Below, in pieces: positions 19,084-26,906 of a stretch of DNA of 64,000 nucleotides. The stretch spans positions 615,611-679,610 of the forward strand of contig NZ_JAMZDE010000008.1 in the NCBI RefSeq assembly GCF_024159085.1, written 5' to 3'. The position numbers and the translations under genes are program-made. How positions within the stretch are numbered: position 1 is the stretch's first letter; each line of letters begins with the position of its first letter. A model generated the notes under the pieces. It ran no database searches, was not told where the DNA came from, and saw only the letters and a list, made by a program, of their open reading frames with translations. The DNA is from Idiomarina rhizosphaerae (GTDB taxonomy: Bacteria > Pseudomonadota > Gammaproteobacteria > Enterobacterales > Alteromonadaceae).

Positions 19084-21240
19084 TTAACGCGCCTGAATTG
19101 ATGACTCATCAATTTGCGCTTGAAACCTTTGTTGTAAGTCCTGTACGCCGGCGTCTCCGTGTAATATTTCACATGCGCGCTGGTGACGGTATTCATTGAT
19201 ATGTTGTTGCACCATTAAAGGGGTTGGCTGGCTCGGCACGCCAACTTTAAACTCTACCCTTGCGGTAGCCCCTAATAGCCCGGCCAAAGACTCTCTGACG
19301 GCCTGACTGGTCGATTCGTTCAATAAACTTTTCTGTTCTTCAGCCACCAGAATCAGCCAGTCGTCGTCGCCGAGCTTTTGCAGTTCGGAGTTTAACAACA
19401 CCTGACGAGCCAGCCCGGAAATGTCCATGCCCGCTATCATCGCACTCCATTTATCAACTTCGGCGGCTTCGCGGATATCGTCATTTAACTCAGGCAACTC
19501 ATAGTTACTGGTATCTTGATTAAATTCAGCCATTGGTACCGCCGCCGAGTCAGTATTTGACTCTGTAGTTGGCTCTACACTTGGTTCTGCACTTGGTTCT
19601 AGATTGGTTTCGCTACCCAGTTCTTCGTTTAATTCGTCTTTTGATTCCGGCTGATGCGCGGGTTGAGCTTCTGGTTCGGCTTTTGTCGGAACAGTTAATG
19701 GCATCGGCGAGCTGTTCTCTGCCCGGCTGTTTAATGTTTTGTTGCTATTGTCTGGATTTTTTTTTTCAGCCAGTTGCTCTCGCACGCGTAAAAGATCGGC
19801 TACGCCAGAACTACTCTGCGTCGCCGGCTCTGGCGCTGGCGCTGGTTCTGCTGTTTGCTCAGGTGCTGACTCCGACTTAGCGGCTTCTTCCATATGATAC
19901 GGAGGCGCATCATTATGATAAAAGCCTGCGTCATCATCCGGTTCCGGGTAATTAAATTCAGGAGGCTCTTCATGCTCACTATAAGACGGTTGCATAGGCT
20001 CTGAGAGCTCAGCTTCAGGCTGCGGCTCTGGTTCTGCCTGCGGTGTTACTTCGGTTTCAGGCTCAGGTTCAGTCACTTCTGGAGCAGGAGCATTTAGCTT
20101 TGACTCAGGCATATCAACAGCAGACGAGTCCGGTTCTGAAATGTTGTAATCGCCCTTTTCTGCCGGGCGGAAACACAGCAACCGCAATAAAGTCATTTCA
20201 AGTCCGCTACGTGCGTCTATAGCGTAAGCCTGCTCGCGGCGACCTTCCAGAACCGTGCGATAGAAAACCTGAATAAGTTCAGCCGGCATACGTCGTAATA
20301 ATGGTTTCACAACATCGCTGTTTTCGAACACGTTAGCGGCACTGGGTACTTGCTGAACCAACGCCAACTGATGTAATAAGCTCTGTAGCTCAACCAGAAC
20401 TGAACTCAAGTCCGGTACCATGGATACCATGCTGTCCACACGCTGCATTACGGCTTCTGCATCCCCTTCGAGAACACACTCCAGTAATGCTGCAATATCG
20501 GCCACGGGTACGTTGCCGAGCATACGTCTGACACTGTCGATACTAACCGAGCCGCTACCTTGGGCAATAGCCTGATCGGTTAAGCTAAGCGCATCGCGCA
20601 TACTGCCACGGGCAGAACGAGCTAACAGTGGCAGCGCTTCGGGGTCAGCCTGAACCTGTTCCTGCGATAAAACATAGCTAAGCTGCTGCGTAATATCGTC
20701 GTTCGACAAGGCCTTTAAATTAAACTGCAGACAACGCGATAAAATGGTGACCGGTAGCTTCTGCGGATCGGTTGTCGCCAGCAGGAACTTTACGTGCTCC
20801 GGTGGTTCTTCCAGAGTTTTCAGCAGCGCATTAAAACTGTGTCGTGACAGCATGTGCACTTCATCAATTAAATACACTTTATAGCGACCACGGGTGGGTC
20901 GATATTGGACGTTATCAAGTAACTCGCGGGTGTCTTCAACTTTGGTTCTTGATGCAGCGTCAATTTCCAGCAAGTCAACAAACCGTCCCTGCTCTATTTC
21001 AAGGCAGGCACTGCATTTACCACACGGCGTCGCGGTAATACCTTCTTCGCAATTTAGTGCTTTAGCGAGAATTCGTGCAATGGTGGTTTTGCCCACTCCG
21101 CGAGTACCGGTAAACAGATAAGCATGATGAAGCCGCTGCTTGTCTAACGCGTGCTCAAGCGGCTTCAGAACATGTTGTTGGCCGACAACTTCTGCAAATT
21201 GCGAAGGTCGCCATTTTCTTGCCAGTACCTGATAACTCAT
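19084..21240 (-). CDS. dnaX: DNA polymerase III tau subunit (and probably gamma by frameshifting)
   Basis: The 718-residue protein is the clamp-loader ATPase and replisome organiser. I start it at MSYQVLARKWRP (ATG ending at 21240), the universal DnaX start; the frame is open further upstream. Visible features are the Walker A TGTRGVGKTTIARI near residue 45, a Cys-rich zinc site (CGKCSACLE), and LIDEVHMLSRHSFNALLKTLEEPP near residue 125. Residues about 390-610 form a long acidic Glu/Pro linker, followed by the tau-specific C-terminal domain. An A10 run at codons 492-495 would, after a -1 slip, give a gamma-like product of about 498 residues. Confidence 0.96.
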   Translation of the reverse strand: MSYQVLARKWRPSQFAEVVGQQHVLKPLEHALDKQRLHHAYLFTGTRGVGKTTIARILAKALNCEEGITATPCGKCSACLEIEQGRFVDLLEIDAASRTKVEDTRELLDNVQYRPTRGRYKVYLIDEVHMLSRHSFNALLKTLEEPPEHVKFLLATTDPQKLPVTILSRCLQFNLKALSNDDITQQLSYVLSQEQVQADPEALPLLARSARGSMRDALSLTDQAIAQGSGSVSIDSVRRMLGNVPVADIAALLECVLEGDAEAVMQRVDSMVSMVPDLSSVLVELQSLLHQLALVQQVPSAANVFENSDVVKPLLRRMPAELIQVFYRTVLEGRREQAYAIDARSGLEMTLLRLLCFRPAEKGDYNISEPDSSAVDMPESKLNAPAPEVTEPEPETEVTPQAEPEPQPEAELSEPMQPSYSEHEEPPEFNYPEPDDDAGFYHNDAPPYHMEEAAKSESAPEQTAEPAPAPEPATQSSSGVADLLRVREQLAEKKNPDNSNKTLNSRAENSSPMPLTVPTKAEPEAQPAHQPESKDELNEELGSETNLEPSAEPSVEPTTESNTDSAAVPMAEFNQDTSNYELPELNDDIREAAEVDKWSAMIAGMDISGLARQVLLNSELQKLGDDDWLILVAEEQKSLLNESTSQAVRESLAGLLGATARVEFKVGVPSQPTPLMVQQHINEYRHQRACEILHGDAGVQDLQQRFQAQIDESSIQAR
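19757..19767 (-). promoter_or_regulatory. Candidate dnaX slippery sequence (G-A10)
   Basis: The coding strand reads GAA AAA AAA AAT, ten consecutive A. A -1 shift gives K-K-K-S-R-Q then TAG; a +1 shift reaches TAA about eight codons later. Both alternative frames therefore close quickly. E. coli uses A-AAA-AAG and Thermus an A9 run in dnaX to make gamma, so the site and position are appropriate. Confidence 0.65.
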
Positions 21241-21265
21241 AGGATGGATTATTAACTCTGTTTCG

Positions 21266-21799
21266 TTAAAACTGACATAAGGTATAGCACGCAACGCCAG
21301 CCTGCTGCAATTTATCTTCACCACCAAGCTCAGGTAAAGAGACCACAAAAGCGGCTTCAACAACGTCTGCGCCAGAGGACTTAATCAATTGACTTGCAGC
21401 AATCACCGTTCCGCCGGTAGCCAGTAAATCATCGACAATCAGCACCCGATCGTTTTCGGTCAAAGCGTTTTCATGCATTTGCAATTCGTCTGAGCCGTAC
21501 TCTAACTCGTAATTCTGGCGTGTCACTTTGCCGGGTAACTTCCCGGGTTTTCTTAACAAAGTGACTCCACAACCCATGGCATAGGCTAATGCGGAACCAA
21601 AAATAAAGCCACGGGCTTCAACGGCAGCAATTTGCGTTATGCCCTGCTCAGCATAGCGTTGCTTTAACGTATTAATGGTTAATCTGAACGCATCCGGGTT
21701 TTGCAGTAAAGGCGTTATATCCCGGAAAATAATACCTGGCTTAGGGTAGTCCGGAATGGAACCGATAGAGTTTCTTATATCCACCGTGGCTGATTCCAT
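21266..21799 (-). CDS. apt: Adenine phosphoribosyltransferase
   Basis: Apt salvages adenine to AMP using PRPP. It has 177 residues from the ATG ending at 21799; a TTG nine codons earlier is possible but would overlap the response-regulator stop. DYPKPGIIFRDITPLL near residue 17 and the PRPP motif VLIVDDLLATGGT near residue 122 are diagnostic, and EARGFIFG near residue 62 is conserved. It lies directly upstream of dnaX as in E. coli. Confidence 0.95.
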   Translation of the reverse strand: MESATVDIRNSIGSIPDYPKPGIIFRDITPLLQNPDAFRLTINTLKQRYAEQGITQIAAVEARGFIFGSALAYAMGCGVTLLRKPGKLPGKVTRQNYELEYGSDELQMHENALTENDRVLIVDDLLATGGTVIAASQLIKSSGADVVEAAFVVSLPELGGEDKLQQAGVACYTLCQF

Positions 21800-21815
21800 A
21801 ATCTTAGTCTCATCA

Positions 21816-22193
21816 TTATGCGACAAAACGCACCGCCCAGGATTTTAGCGTATCCAACAGAAAATCCTCGTTTAAAGGTTTAGCCAGACATTGAGTCGCA
21901 CCGGCTTTTAATGCCTTTGGCTCTATCTCTACCAAGTCCTGAGTTGACATAAATAACAAAGGAGTGCGGTGATAGGCATCTAGGTCACGCAGGTTTTTCA
22001 GTAAAGACAAACCGTCCATAACCGGCATTTTATGGTCAAGTAAAACAATATCAAAATAGGCCTGTTTTGCTTTACTTAAGCCATCTAAACCATCCCTGGC
22101 TACAGTAATCTCGAAGCCAAGTGGCTTTATCGTTTGGCAAATAGACTCAAGCGTTTTGTCTTTATCCTCGACAACGAGCAAAGTGACTGACAT
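21816..22193 (-). CDS. Single-domain response regulator (CheY-like)
   Basis: A 125-residue receiver domain with no output domain. The acidic pocket is VVEDKD near residue 8, the phosphoacceptor Asp is in VLLDHKMPVMDG near residue 52, and the conserved Lys is in CLAKPLN near residue 105. No histidine kinase is nearby, so partner and output are unknown. It probably shares a transcript with apt, whose alternative start overlaps its end. Confidence 0.9.
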   Translation of the reverse strand: MSVTLLVVEDKDKTLESICQTIKPLGFEITVARDGLDGLSKAKQAYFDIVLLDHKMPVMDGLSLLKNLRDLDAYHRTPLLFMSTQDLVEIEPKALKAGATQCLAKPLNEDFLLDTLKSWAVRFVA

Positions 22194-22228
22194 AAATGTC
22201 GCTTACCTGATAGTTAATGAGGATGTAT

Positions 22229-22351
22229 TTAAGAAGAAAGAATTTGTGTTAAACGCAGAACCAGCGGTAAACAGGCCCAGAATAAAAACAACACTGCCGT
22301 AATAAGCAAAAATCGTTTGCCTGCCGGTTCTTTAAAGGTTTCTGATGACAT
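22229..22351 (-). CDS. 40-residue single-pass membrane peptide
   Basis: A small frame, MSSETFKEPAGKRF then a hydrophobic stretch of about 20 residues (LLITAVLFLFWACLPLVLRL), ending TQILSS. A good AGAGG ribosome site lies 8 bases before the ATG. It has one Cys, inside the membrane segment. It follows the DUF692 and DUF2063 genes on the same strand, about 66 bases downstream, and may be part of their operon. I do not recognise a family. The strong ribosome site and well-formed membrane helix with charged flanks support a real gene. Confidence 0.65.
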   Translation of the reverse strand: MSSETFKEPAGKRFLLITAVLFLFWACLPLVLRLTQILSS

Positions 22352-22417
22352 AACTTTTACCTCTTGATGAAATCGGAGCTGATCATACTCGATCCTCGAC
22401 AACGATAAAAGTTGAAT

Positions 22418-23173
22418 TCAATTCTTTACCTTCAATATTAATTGCTGCCCGGCAAGCCTGTTTAAAGTCTGTTCAGCCCCTTGCTGTAACTGCTCTCTGG
22501 GCCATTGAGGGAGTAATTCGGGTAAAAGCTCAAGTAAGCTATTTAGTTGAATACTATCTCTATTTTGTAGCTCTGTTAATAGTAAAAAAGTCATCGCATT
22601 AATGCGAATAAAGCGAACCTTATCGTTGTTGTCGCGAAATACGATCAAAAAACGCGGTTCTGCCAAGGGCTCCTGAGGTTGAAACTCAGTGCTTATTTCA
22701 TCAACGGGGTACTGATATGACGAGACGATAGCCGTCGGGTTAAGTGCAATCAGAGAGTCCCTCTCAAGCGCCTCTTCCGGACGAATATAATTTTCAGGCC
22801 ACGGCTTTTGCTCTACCGCCAGCTCTGCCCATTCGTAGTGAGCCAGTTCAGCCGCAAAGATAAACAACTCTTCATGAGACTGCAGATATTCAACAAAACT
22901 TGCGGCAATACCAGTAAAATATGGTGACTGAGAAGAAAAGGTACGAAAGAACCGTTCCTTGGTTTCTGCCCATTGCTTTTCCGCTGTCAGCTTTTTAAGT
23001 ACAGGGAATGCACTATCAATAAAGCGAAAGATATTATTGCGCAACAATCGCTGATAAACAGCCAGGCGCCGCGCTTCTATCTCATCCAGCCAAGGCTCGT
23101 CTACGAACTTTTCCGGCGCTTTTAACTGTTCAACGAAGCGATTTTGAATTTCTTTAAAAGTTATTTTACTCAT
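22418..23173 (-). CDS. DUF2063 family protein (HvfC/BufC-like)
   Basis: A 251-residue protein whose N-terminal region (RRLAVYQRLLRNNIFRFIDSAFPVLKKL near residues 35-62) is the DUF2063 helical domain. Members accompany DUF692 (MNIO) enzymes and are thought to act as recognition or partner subunits for a peptide substrate. The start overlaps the DUF692 stop by eight bases, so the two are translationally coupled. Its C-terminal half (FIRINAMTFLLLTELQN) resembles other partners. It is often mislabelled a DNA-binding protein; I see no evidence of DNA binding. Confidence 0.85.
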   Translation of the reverse strand: MSKITFKEIQNRFVEQLKAPEKFVDEPWLDEIEARRLAVYQRLLRNNIFRFIDSAFPVLKKLTAEKQWAETKERFFRTFSSQSPYFTGIAASFVEYLQSHEELFIFAAELAHYEWAELAVEQKPWPENYIRPEEALERDSLIALNPTAIVSSYQYPVDEISTEFQPQEPLAEPRFLIVFRDNNDKVRFIRINAMTFLLLTELQNRDSIQLNSLLELLPELLPQWPREQLQQGAEQTLNRLAGQQLILKVKN

Positions 23174-23975
23174 GGCGAGCCTGTATCGCCTTTATTCTAT
23201 TCAATTCCTGGTTTAACTCTTCCAGCGAAGGGAAGTTAAAGTCTCTTTCCAACAAAGTAGGGTAAACGCCGTGCCGTCCATAAGCATAATCCAGAAGCTG
23301 GAAAACTTCGTCTTTTACGCTGGCACCATGAGTATCAATATAAAGGTCGTCGTATTCTTCATGATGCCCCGCTATGTGTCCGTAGACAATTCGTTCAGAA
23401 GGCAGGCCGTCGATGAACTCATAAGGGTCATAACTGTGATTTACGCTGTTAACAAAGACATTGTTCACATCCAGCAAAAGCTTGCAGTCTCCGGCCTCAA
23501 GCACCTGATTAATAAACTCTAACTCAGTGAGCTGCGGCGAAGGGCTGGCGTAATAAGAAACGTTTTCCAATATTAAAGCTTGCCCTAACCTATCCTGTAC
23601 TTCCTTAATCCTCTCGCTAACATAGGCAACGGCATCGGTTGTAAAAGGAATAGGCAGTAAATCGTATAACTGGCCATTATGAGAACAATAGCTTAAATGC
23701 TCACTGTAAATTTCAATATCAAATTCGGTCAAAAAGCGTTTCACATCTTTCAGAAAGTTTTGGTTCAACGAGTCCTGGCTGCCAATAGAAAGCGATAACC
23801 CATGGCAGGTCAGTTGATATCTCCCGGCTATTTTGCCGAGTTTTTCCAAACGAGAACCTTTAAAAGGTATCCAGTTCTCAGGGGCTATCTCAAGAAAATC
23901 CGCATCAATATCACCAGCTAAAGCAGCCTCGAGCAACTCGTTTCTTAAGCCTAGACCGACCGAATGAGACCTCAT
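23166..23975 (-). CDS. DUF692 multinuclear iron-dependent oxidase (MNIO; HvfB/BufB-like)
   Basis: A TIM-barrel enzyme of about 269 residues. I start it at MRSHSVGLGLRNEL (ATG ending at 23975, GGAGA ribosome site). Candidate metal ligands occur in LTCHGLSLS, YSEHLSYCS, ILENVSYY, LLDVNNVFVNSVNH and GHIAGHHEEYDD, as in the MbnB/TglH/BufB family. Known members modify cysteines of small peptides, giving copper-binding or other natural products. The usual DUF2282 precursor peptide is not seen next to it. It lies just downstream of the TonB2 operon terminator. Confidence 0.88.
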   Translation of the reverse strand: MRSHSVGLGLRNELLEAALAGDIDADFLEIAPENWIPFKGSRLEKLGKIAGRYQLTCHGLSLSIGSQDSLNQNFLKDVKRFLTEFDIEIYSEHLSYCSHNGQLYDLLPIPFTTDAVAYVSERIKEVQDRLGQALILENVSYYASPSPQLTELEFINQVLEAGDCKLLLDVNNVFVNSVNHSYDPYEFIDGLPSERIVYGHIAGHHEEYDDLYIDTHGASVKDEVFQLLDYAYGRHGVYPTLLERDFNFPSLEELNQELNRIKAIQARHE

Positions 23976-23984
23976 GTTCTTCTC

Positions 23985-24020
23985 CCCAGAAAACAAAAAC
24001 CCGACACTGTGGCCGGGTTT
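23985..24020 (-). terminator. Terminator after the TonB2 operon
   Basis: On the minus strand AAACCCG (24014-24020) pairs with CGGGTTT (23997-24003) across a ten-base loop and runs into TTTTGTTTTC. It separates the TPR gene from the DUF692 gene, whose start is only about 10 bases further on. Confidence 0.75.
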
Positions 24021-24049
24021 TATTACGCAGTTATAAAAACGAAAAGAGA

Positions 24050-25348
24050 TTAATCGAGATCGATACCTTTTCGCTTAGCTGTAGACTTAATATAACCCTT
24101 CCAGCTACGAGCACTGCGACGTTGACCATCGAAGGTTGCAGCTTCATCAACATAACGCATAGCCTGGCGATAGTCACCACCATAAAAATACGCTTCTGCT
24201 AACGACATGTAGACACGACCTTCGTCATCACGCTCTAAATAGTCCAGAGCTTTCTTCAAAGGTGTCGCTGCCGCAATATACTGCTCATTTAACAGCATCA
24301 AATTACCTTGCTTGCGGTAGTACTCACCTTTGTCATCACGTTCTTCAGCAGACTCAGCTGCGCGCTCATACCAGGAAACGGCTTTCTCAAGTTCTTTAGC
24401 GCGGTGATAACTATTAGCGATAGTCGCAAAGTTCTTCGCAGTCTTTTCGATATCACCCGCTTCTACGTGCTTTTCCATAGTCGCAGCAGCTTTGTACGGA
24501 ATACCTTCATTATCATAAAGCTGAACCAACATTTTATATTGATTCTCTTTATCCAGATATCCGGCCAAATACGCAATTTCCATAGTTTGAAGAGATTTAG
24601 CTAAGTTTTCTTCTAACATATAAAACTGCGCTAACTGCGGCCACCATTGGGTGACTTCGGGCAATTTATTCAAACCTTCTTCAAGAACTTCTATCGCCTG
24701 AGGGTACATCTTACGCTCGTAGTAAGAGGCCATCATTAACGTGTAGACATTCTTGTCAGGTTTTTCAGCTGCTTCTAAAGACGCTTCGGCTAAAGGAATG
24801 ATTTCAGCGAAGTTCTTCATCTGATAATGCGCATTAGCCATGTACAAGAAAACCTGAGCGTCGCGTTCGCCTGTAAATTGAACCCATTTTCTAAGGTATT
24901 CAAGGCTCTGCTCGTACTTCTCTTCTTGCAGACTAATTTGCCCTACCAGCTTCATAGCCGCCGCTTGGTCGTTCCAACCGAGCACGTCCTGATCCACCGC
25001 GTTTTTCAAGACTTTTAAAGCATCAGCCATGCGCTCATCTGCTGCATAAAGATTACCAAGAAAACGATCCAGATACGCAGAGTCGTAACCGGGCTCAGGG
25101 TCTTGATCTTCAAGAACCGCTATCGCTTCTTTGATTTTCTCTTCTTCATACAGTTCAAACGCATCCATGATTGCCCGGCCAATACTCTGCGAAGCAGCCT
25201 TATTGTCACGAGCCTTCTTCTGCGCCTCAACGGTCTCTTTGTCCGGGATGTTGAAGCCAAGGTCCTGTGCCGAAGCCTGGACCGTTGTCATCGACATAAC
25301 CGAAGCAAAAACCAGGGCACTAACAAATGTTTTAACTGTATATTTCAT
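24050..25348 (-). CDS. TPR repeat periplasmic protein of the TonB2 system
   Basis: A 432-residue protein with a signal peptide (MKYTVKTFVSALVFASVMSM, probable cleavage after QASA). The rest is tetratricopeptide-like helical repeats, for example AVSWYERAAESAEERDDKGE near residue 325 and YLSLAEAYFYGG-type units near residue 390. It is the last gene of the TonB2-type operon, three bases after tonB. Such TPR proteins are regular partners of these operons in Vibrio, Shewanella and relatives, where they assist TonB-dependent uptake, but the mechanism is unclear. Confidence 0.85.
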   Translation of the reverse strand: MKYTVKTFVSALVFASVMSMTTVQASAQDLGFNIPDKETVEAQKKARDNKAASQSIGRAIMDAFELYEEEKIKEAIAVLEDQDPEPGYDSAYLDRFLGNLYAADERMADALKVLKNAVDQDVLGWNDQAAAMKLVGQISLQEEKYEQSLEYLRKWVQFTGERDAQVFLYMANAHYQMKNFAEIIPLAEASLEAAEKPDKNVYTLMMASYYERKMYPQAIEVLEEGLNKLPEVTQWWPQLAQFYMLEENLAKSLQTMEIAYLAGYLDKENQYKMLVQLYDNEGIPYKAAATMEKHVEAGDIEKTAKNFATIANSYHRAKELEKAVSWYERAAESAEERDDKGEYYRKQGNLMLLNEQYIAAATPLKKALDYLERDDEGRVYMSLAEAYFYGGDYRQAMRYVDEAATFDGQRRSARSWKGYIKSTAKRKGIDLD

Positions 25349-25351
25349 TTC

Positions 25352-25963
25352 TTAGTCCCCACTCATTGTGAAGTCGAGCTGGACGGTCATGCCTTCCTGA
25401 CGAACAGGCTTACCATCAATGACCTTGGGCTTATATTTCCAACGCAATAACGCGCGTCGTGCCTCACGGTCGAAAACTCGACGAGGTTCAGAATCGATAA
25501 CTTCAACGTCAGTTACACCACCTTGCTGGTCGATAGTGAAGCGCAACTGTACCCATCCTTCGGTGCCGTTTCTTGCGGCTGAAGGCGGATAACGCGGTTC
25601 AATACGAACAATAGGTGTTGCGTCACCGTCAGAACTTAAACCTCCACCAGGACCTGAAAGTCCGGTATCAGCCCCACCAACATCAACATCAAAACCCATG
25701 TTCATGTTCATACCACTGTCTGATGTATCAGGCTCAGACTGTGGTGTTTCTGGTGGCTGCTCCGGCGGCGGCGGTGGCGGCGGCGGCGTACGCCGACGCT
25801 CCTGAACGTCAGACTCAGGTGGCGACGTTACGATGTCAATAACGGGCGTCGGAGCCGGCGCTTCGTTGCGCTGTGCTCCTCCGCCGATTAAGTAAGCCAT
25901 GAAAGCAAACAGAGCAAACGTAACGGCGGCACCTAGTAGTAAAGATACTAAAAAGCGCACCAT
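25352..25963 (-). CDS. tonB: TonB2-type energy transducer
   Basis: A 203-residue TonB. One N-terminal membrane anchor (LLLGAAVTFALFAFMAYLIG) is followed by a Pro-rich periplasmic spacer with eight consecutive Pro near residue 60, then a TonB C-terminal domain (PRYPPSAARNGTEGWVQLRF near residue 125, ending in LRWKYKPKVIDGKP). It transfers proton-motive energy from ExbB/ExbD to outer-membrane receptors. The spacer is short, as in TonB2 proteins. It lies one base from exbD. Confidence 0.94.
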   Translation of the reverse strand: MVRFLVSLLLGAAVTFALFAFMAYLIGGGAQRNEAPAPTPVIDIVTSPPESDVQERRRTPPPPPPPPEQPPETPQSEPDTSDSGMNMNMGFDVDVGGADTGLSGPGGGLSSDGDATPIVRIEPRYPPSAARNGTEGWVQLRFTIDQQGGVTDVEVIDSEPRRVFDREARRALLRWKYKPKVIDGKPVRQEGMTVQLDFTMSGD

Positions 25964-25964
25964 A

Positions 25965-26366
25965 TTAGTTATTCTCCGCAGCTATGGATATCTTATCGAT
26001 ACCCGCTTCCTTAACCTGATCCATGACTTCTACAACGACACCATGTTCAGCTTTCTTGTCAGCCTGGATAACAACAACATCGGTTGGTTGCTCGGCAAGC
26101 ATACGTTCAATGTTAGCGCCTACACGCTCAACATCCACTTGACGTTTATCCATCCAGACTTCACCCGTTTCGCGGATAGCGATAAAGATGTTAGCTGAAG
26201 GTTCCTTGGTCGTATTACTGGCTTCAGGCTTATTAACCTGAATACCCGCTTCTTTGACGAATGAGGTCGTTACGATAAAGAAGATCAACATAATGAAGAC
26301 GATGTCGAGCATCGGCGTCATGTCGATCGACGCATCTTCCTCTTCTCGATTACGATTACGTGCCAT
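25965..26366 (-). CDS. exbD: Biopolymer transport protein ExbD
   Basis: A 133-residue protein. The single membrane helix DMTPMLDIVFIMLIFFIVTT (residues about 16-35) contains the conserved Asp essential for proton coupling, and a periplasmic domain follows. It forms a complex with the ExbB protein encoded 12 bases upstream and with TonB. The N-terminus is charged (MARNRNREEEDAS). Confidence 0.95.
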   Translation of the reverse strand: MARNRNREEEDASIDMTPMLDIVFIMLIFFIVTTSFVKEAGIQVNKPEASNTTKEPSANIFIAIRETGEVWMDKRQVDVERVGANIERMLAEQPTDVVVIQADKKAEHGVVVEVMDQVKEAGIDKISIAAENN

Positions 26367-26378
26367 AGTTTTACTCTC

Positions 26379-26903
26379 TTAGTGATGTGGCAAACTGTCA
26401 ACAAGGCCTTCTTTCGCTCTACGCACTTTACTTTCAAGGCGTGTTGCGAAAAACATACCGGATAACGCAGCTACCATTCCCGCCATAGTCGGGATTGTTG
26501 CCATCGAGATACCCGACGCCATTAGACGAGGGTTACCCGTCCCTTGTACTGCCATGATTTCAAACACCGAAATCATACCTGTTACGGTACCCAGCAGCCC
26601 AACTAGTGGACATAAGGCAACACAAGTTTTTATCAACAGAATACGTGCATTCAGTTTATCGTTCGCTTCGGAAATCCATGCTTCACGGATTCTATGGGCG
26701 TACCATGAGGTGGTGTCCTTACGGGCATCCCATTTCGCTATAATCTCATTGCGAAGTTTGGGGAAAGCACCTGTAAGGTACCAATAACGCTCAATCATCA
26801 GTACCCACATTAGAAAGAGCACCCCCATGACGATGTACAGGACATCGCCACCGGTAGCCAGAAAATCCCTGATAGATTCCCAAAGTTCCATCAGGTAAAG
26901 CAT
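26379..26903 (-). CDS. exbB: Biopolymer transport protein ExbB (ExbB2-type)
   Basis: A 174-residue proton-channel protein of the MotA/TolQ/ExbB family. Helices lie at about residues 18-38, 85-112 (VALCPLVGLLGTVTGMISVF) and 128-152 (GISMATIPTMAGMVAALSGM). It is shorter than E. coli ExbB and lacks a long N-terminal extension, as is usual in TonB2 systems. Spacing is three bases from the upstream MotA/TolQ gene. Confidence 0.94.
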   Translation of the reverse strand: MLYLMELWESIRDFLATGGDVLYIVMGVLFLMWVLMIERYWYLTGAFPKLRNEIIAKWDARKDTTSWYAHRIREAWISEANDKLNARILLIKTCVALCPLVGLLGTVTGMISVFEIMAVQGTGNPRLMASGISMATIPTMAGMVAALSGMFFATRLESKVRRAKEGLVDSLPHH

Positions 26904-26906
26904 GGG

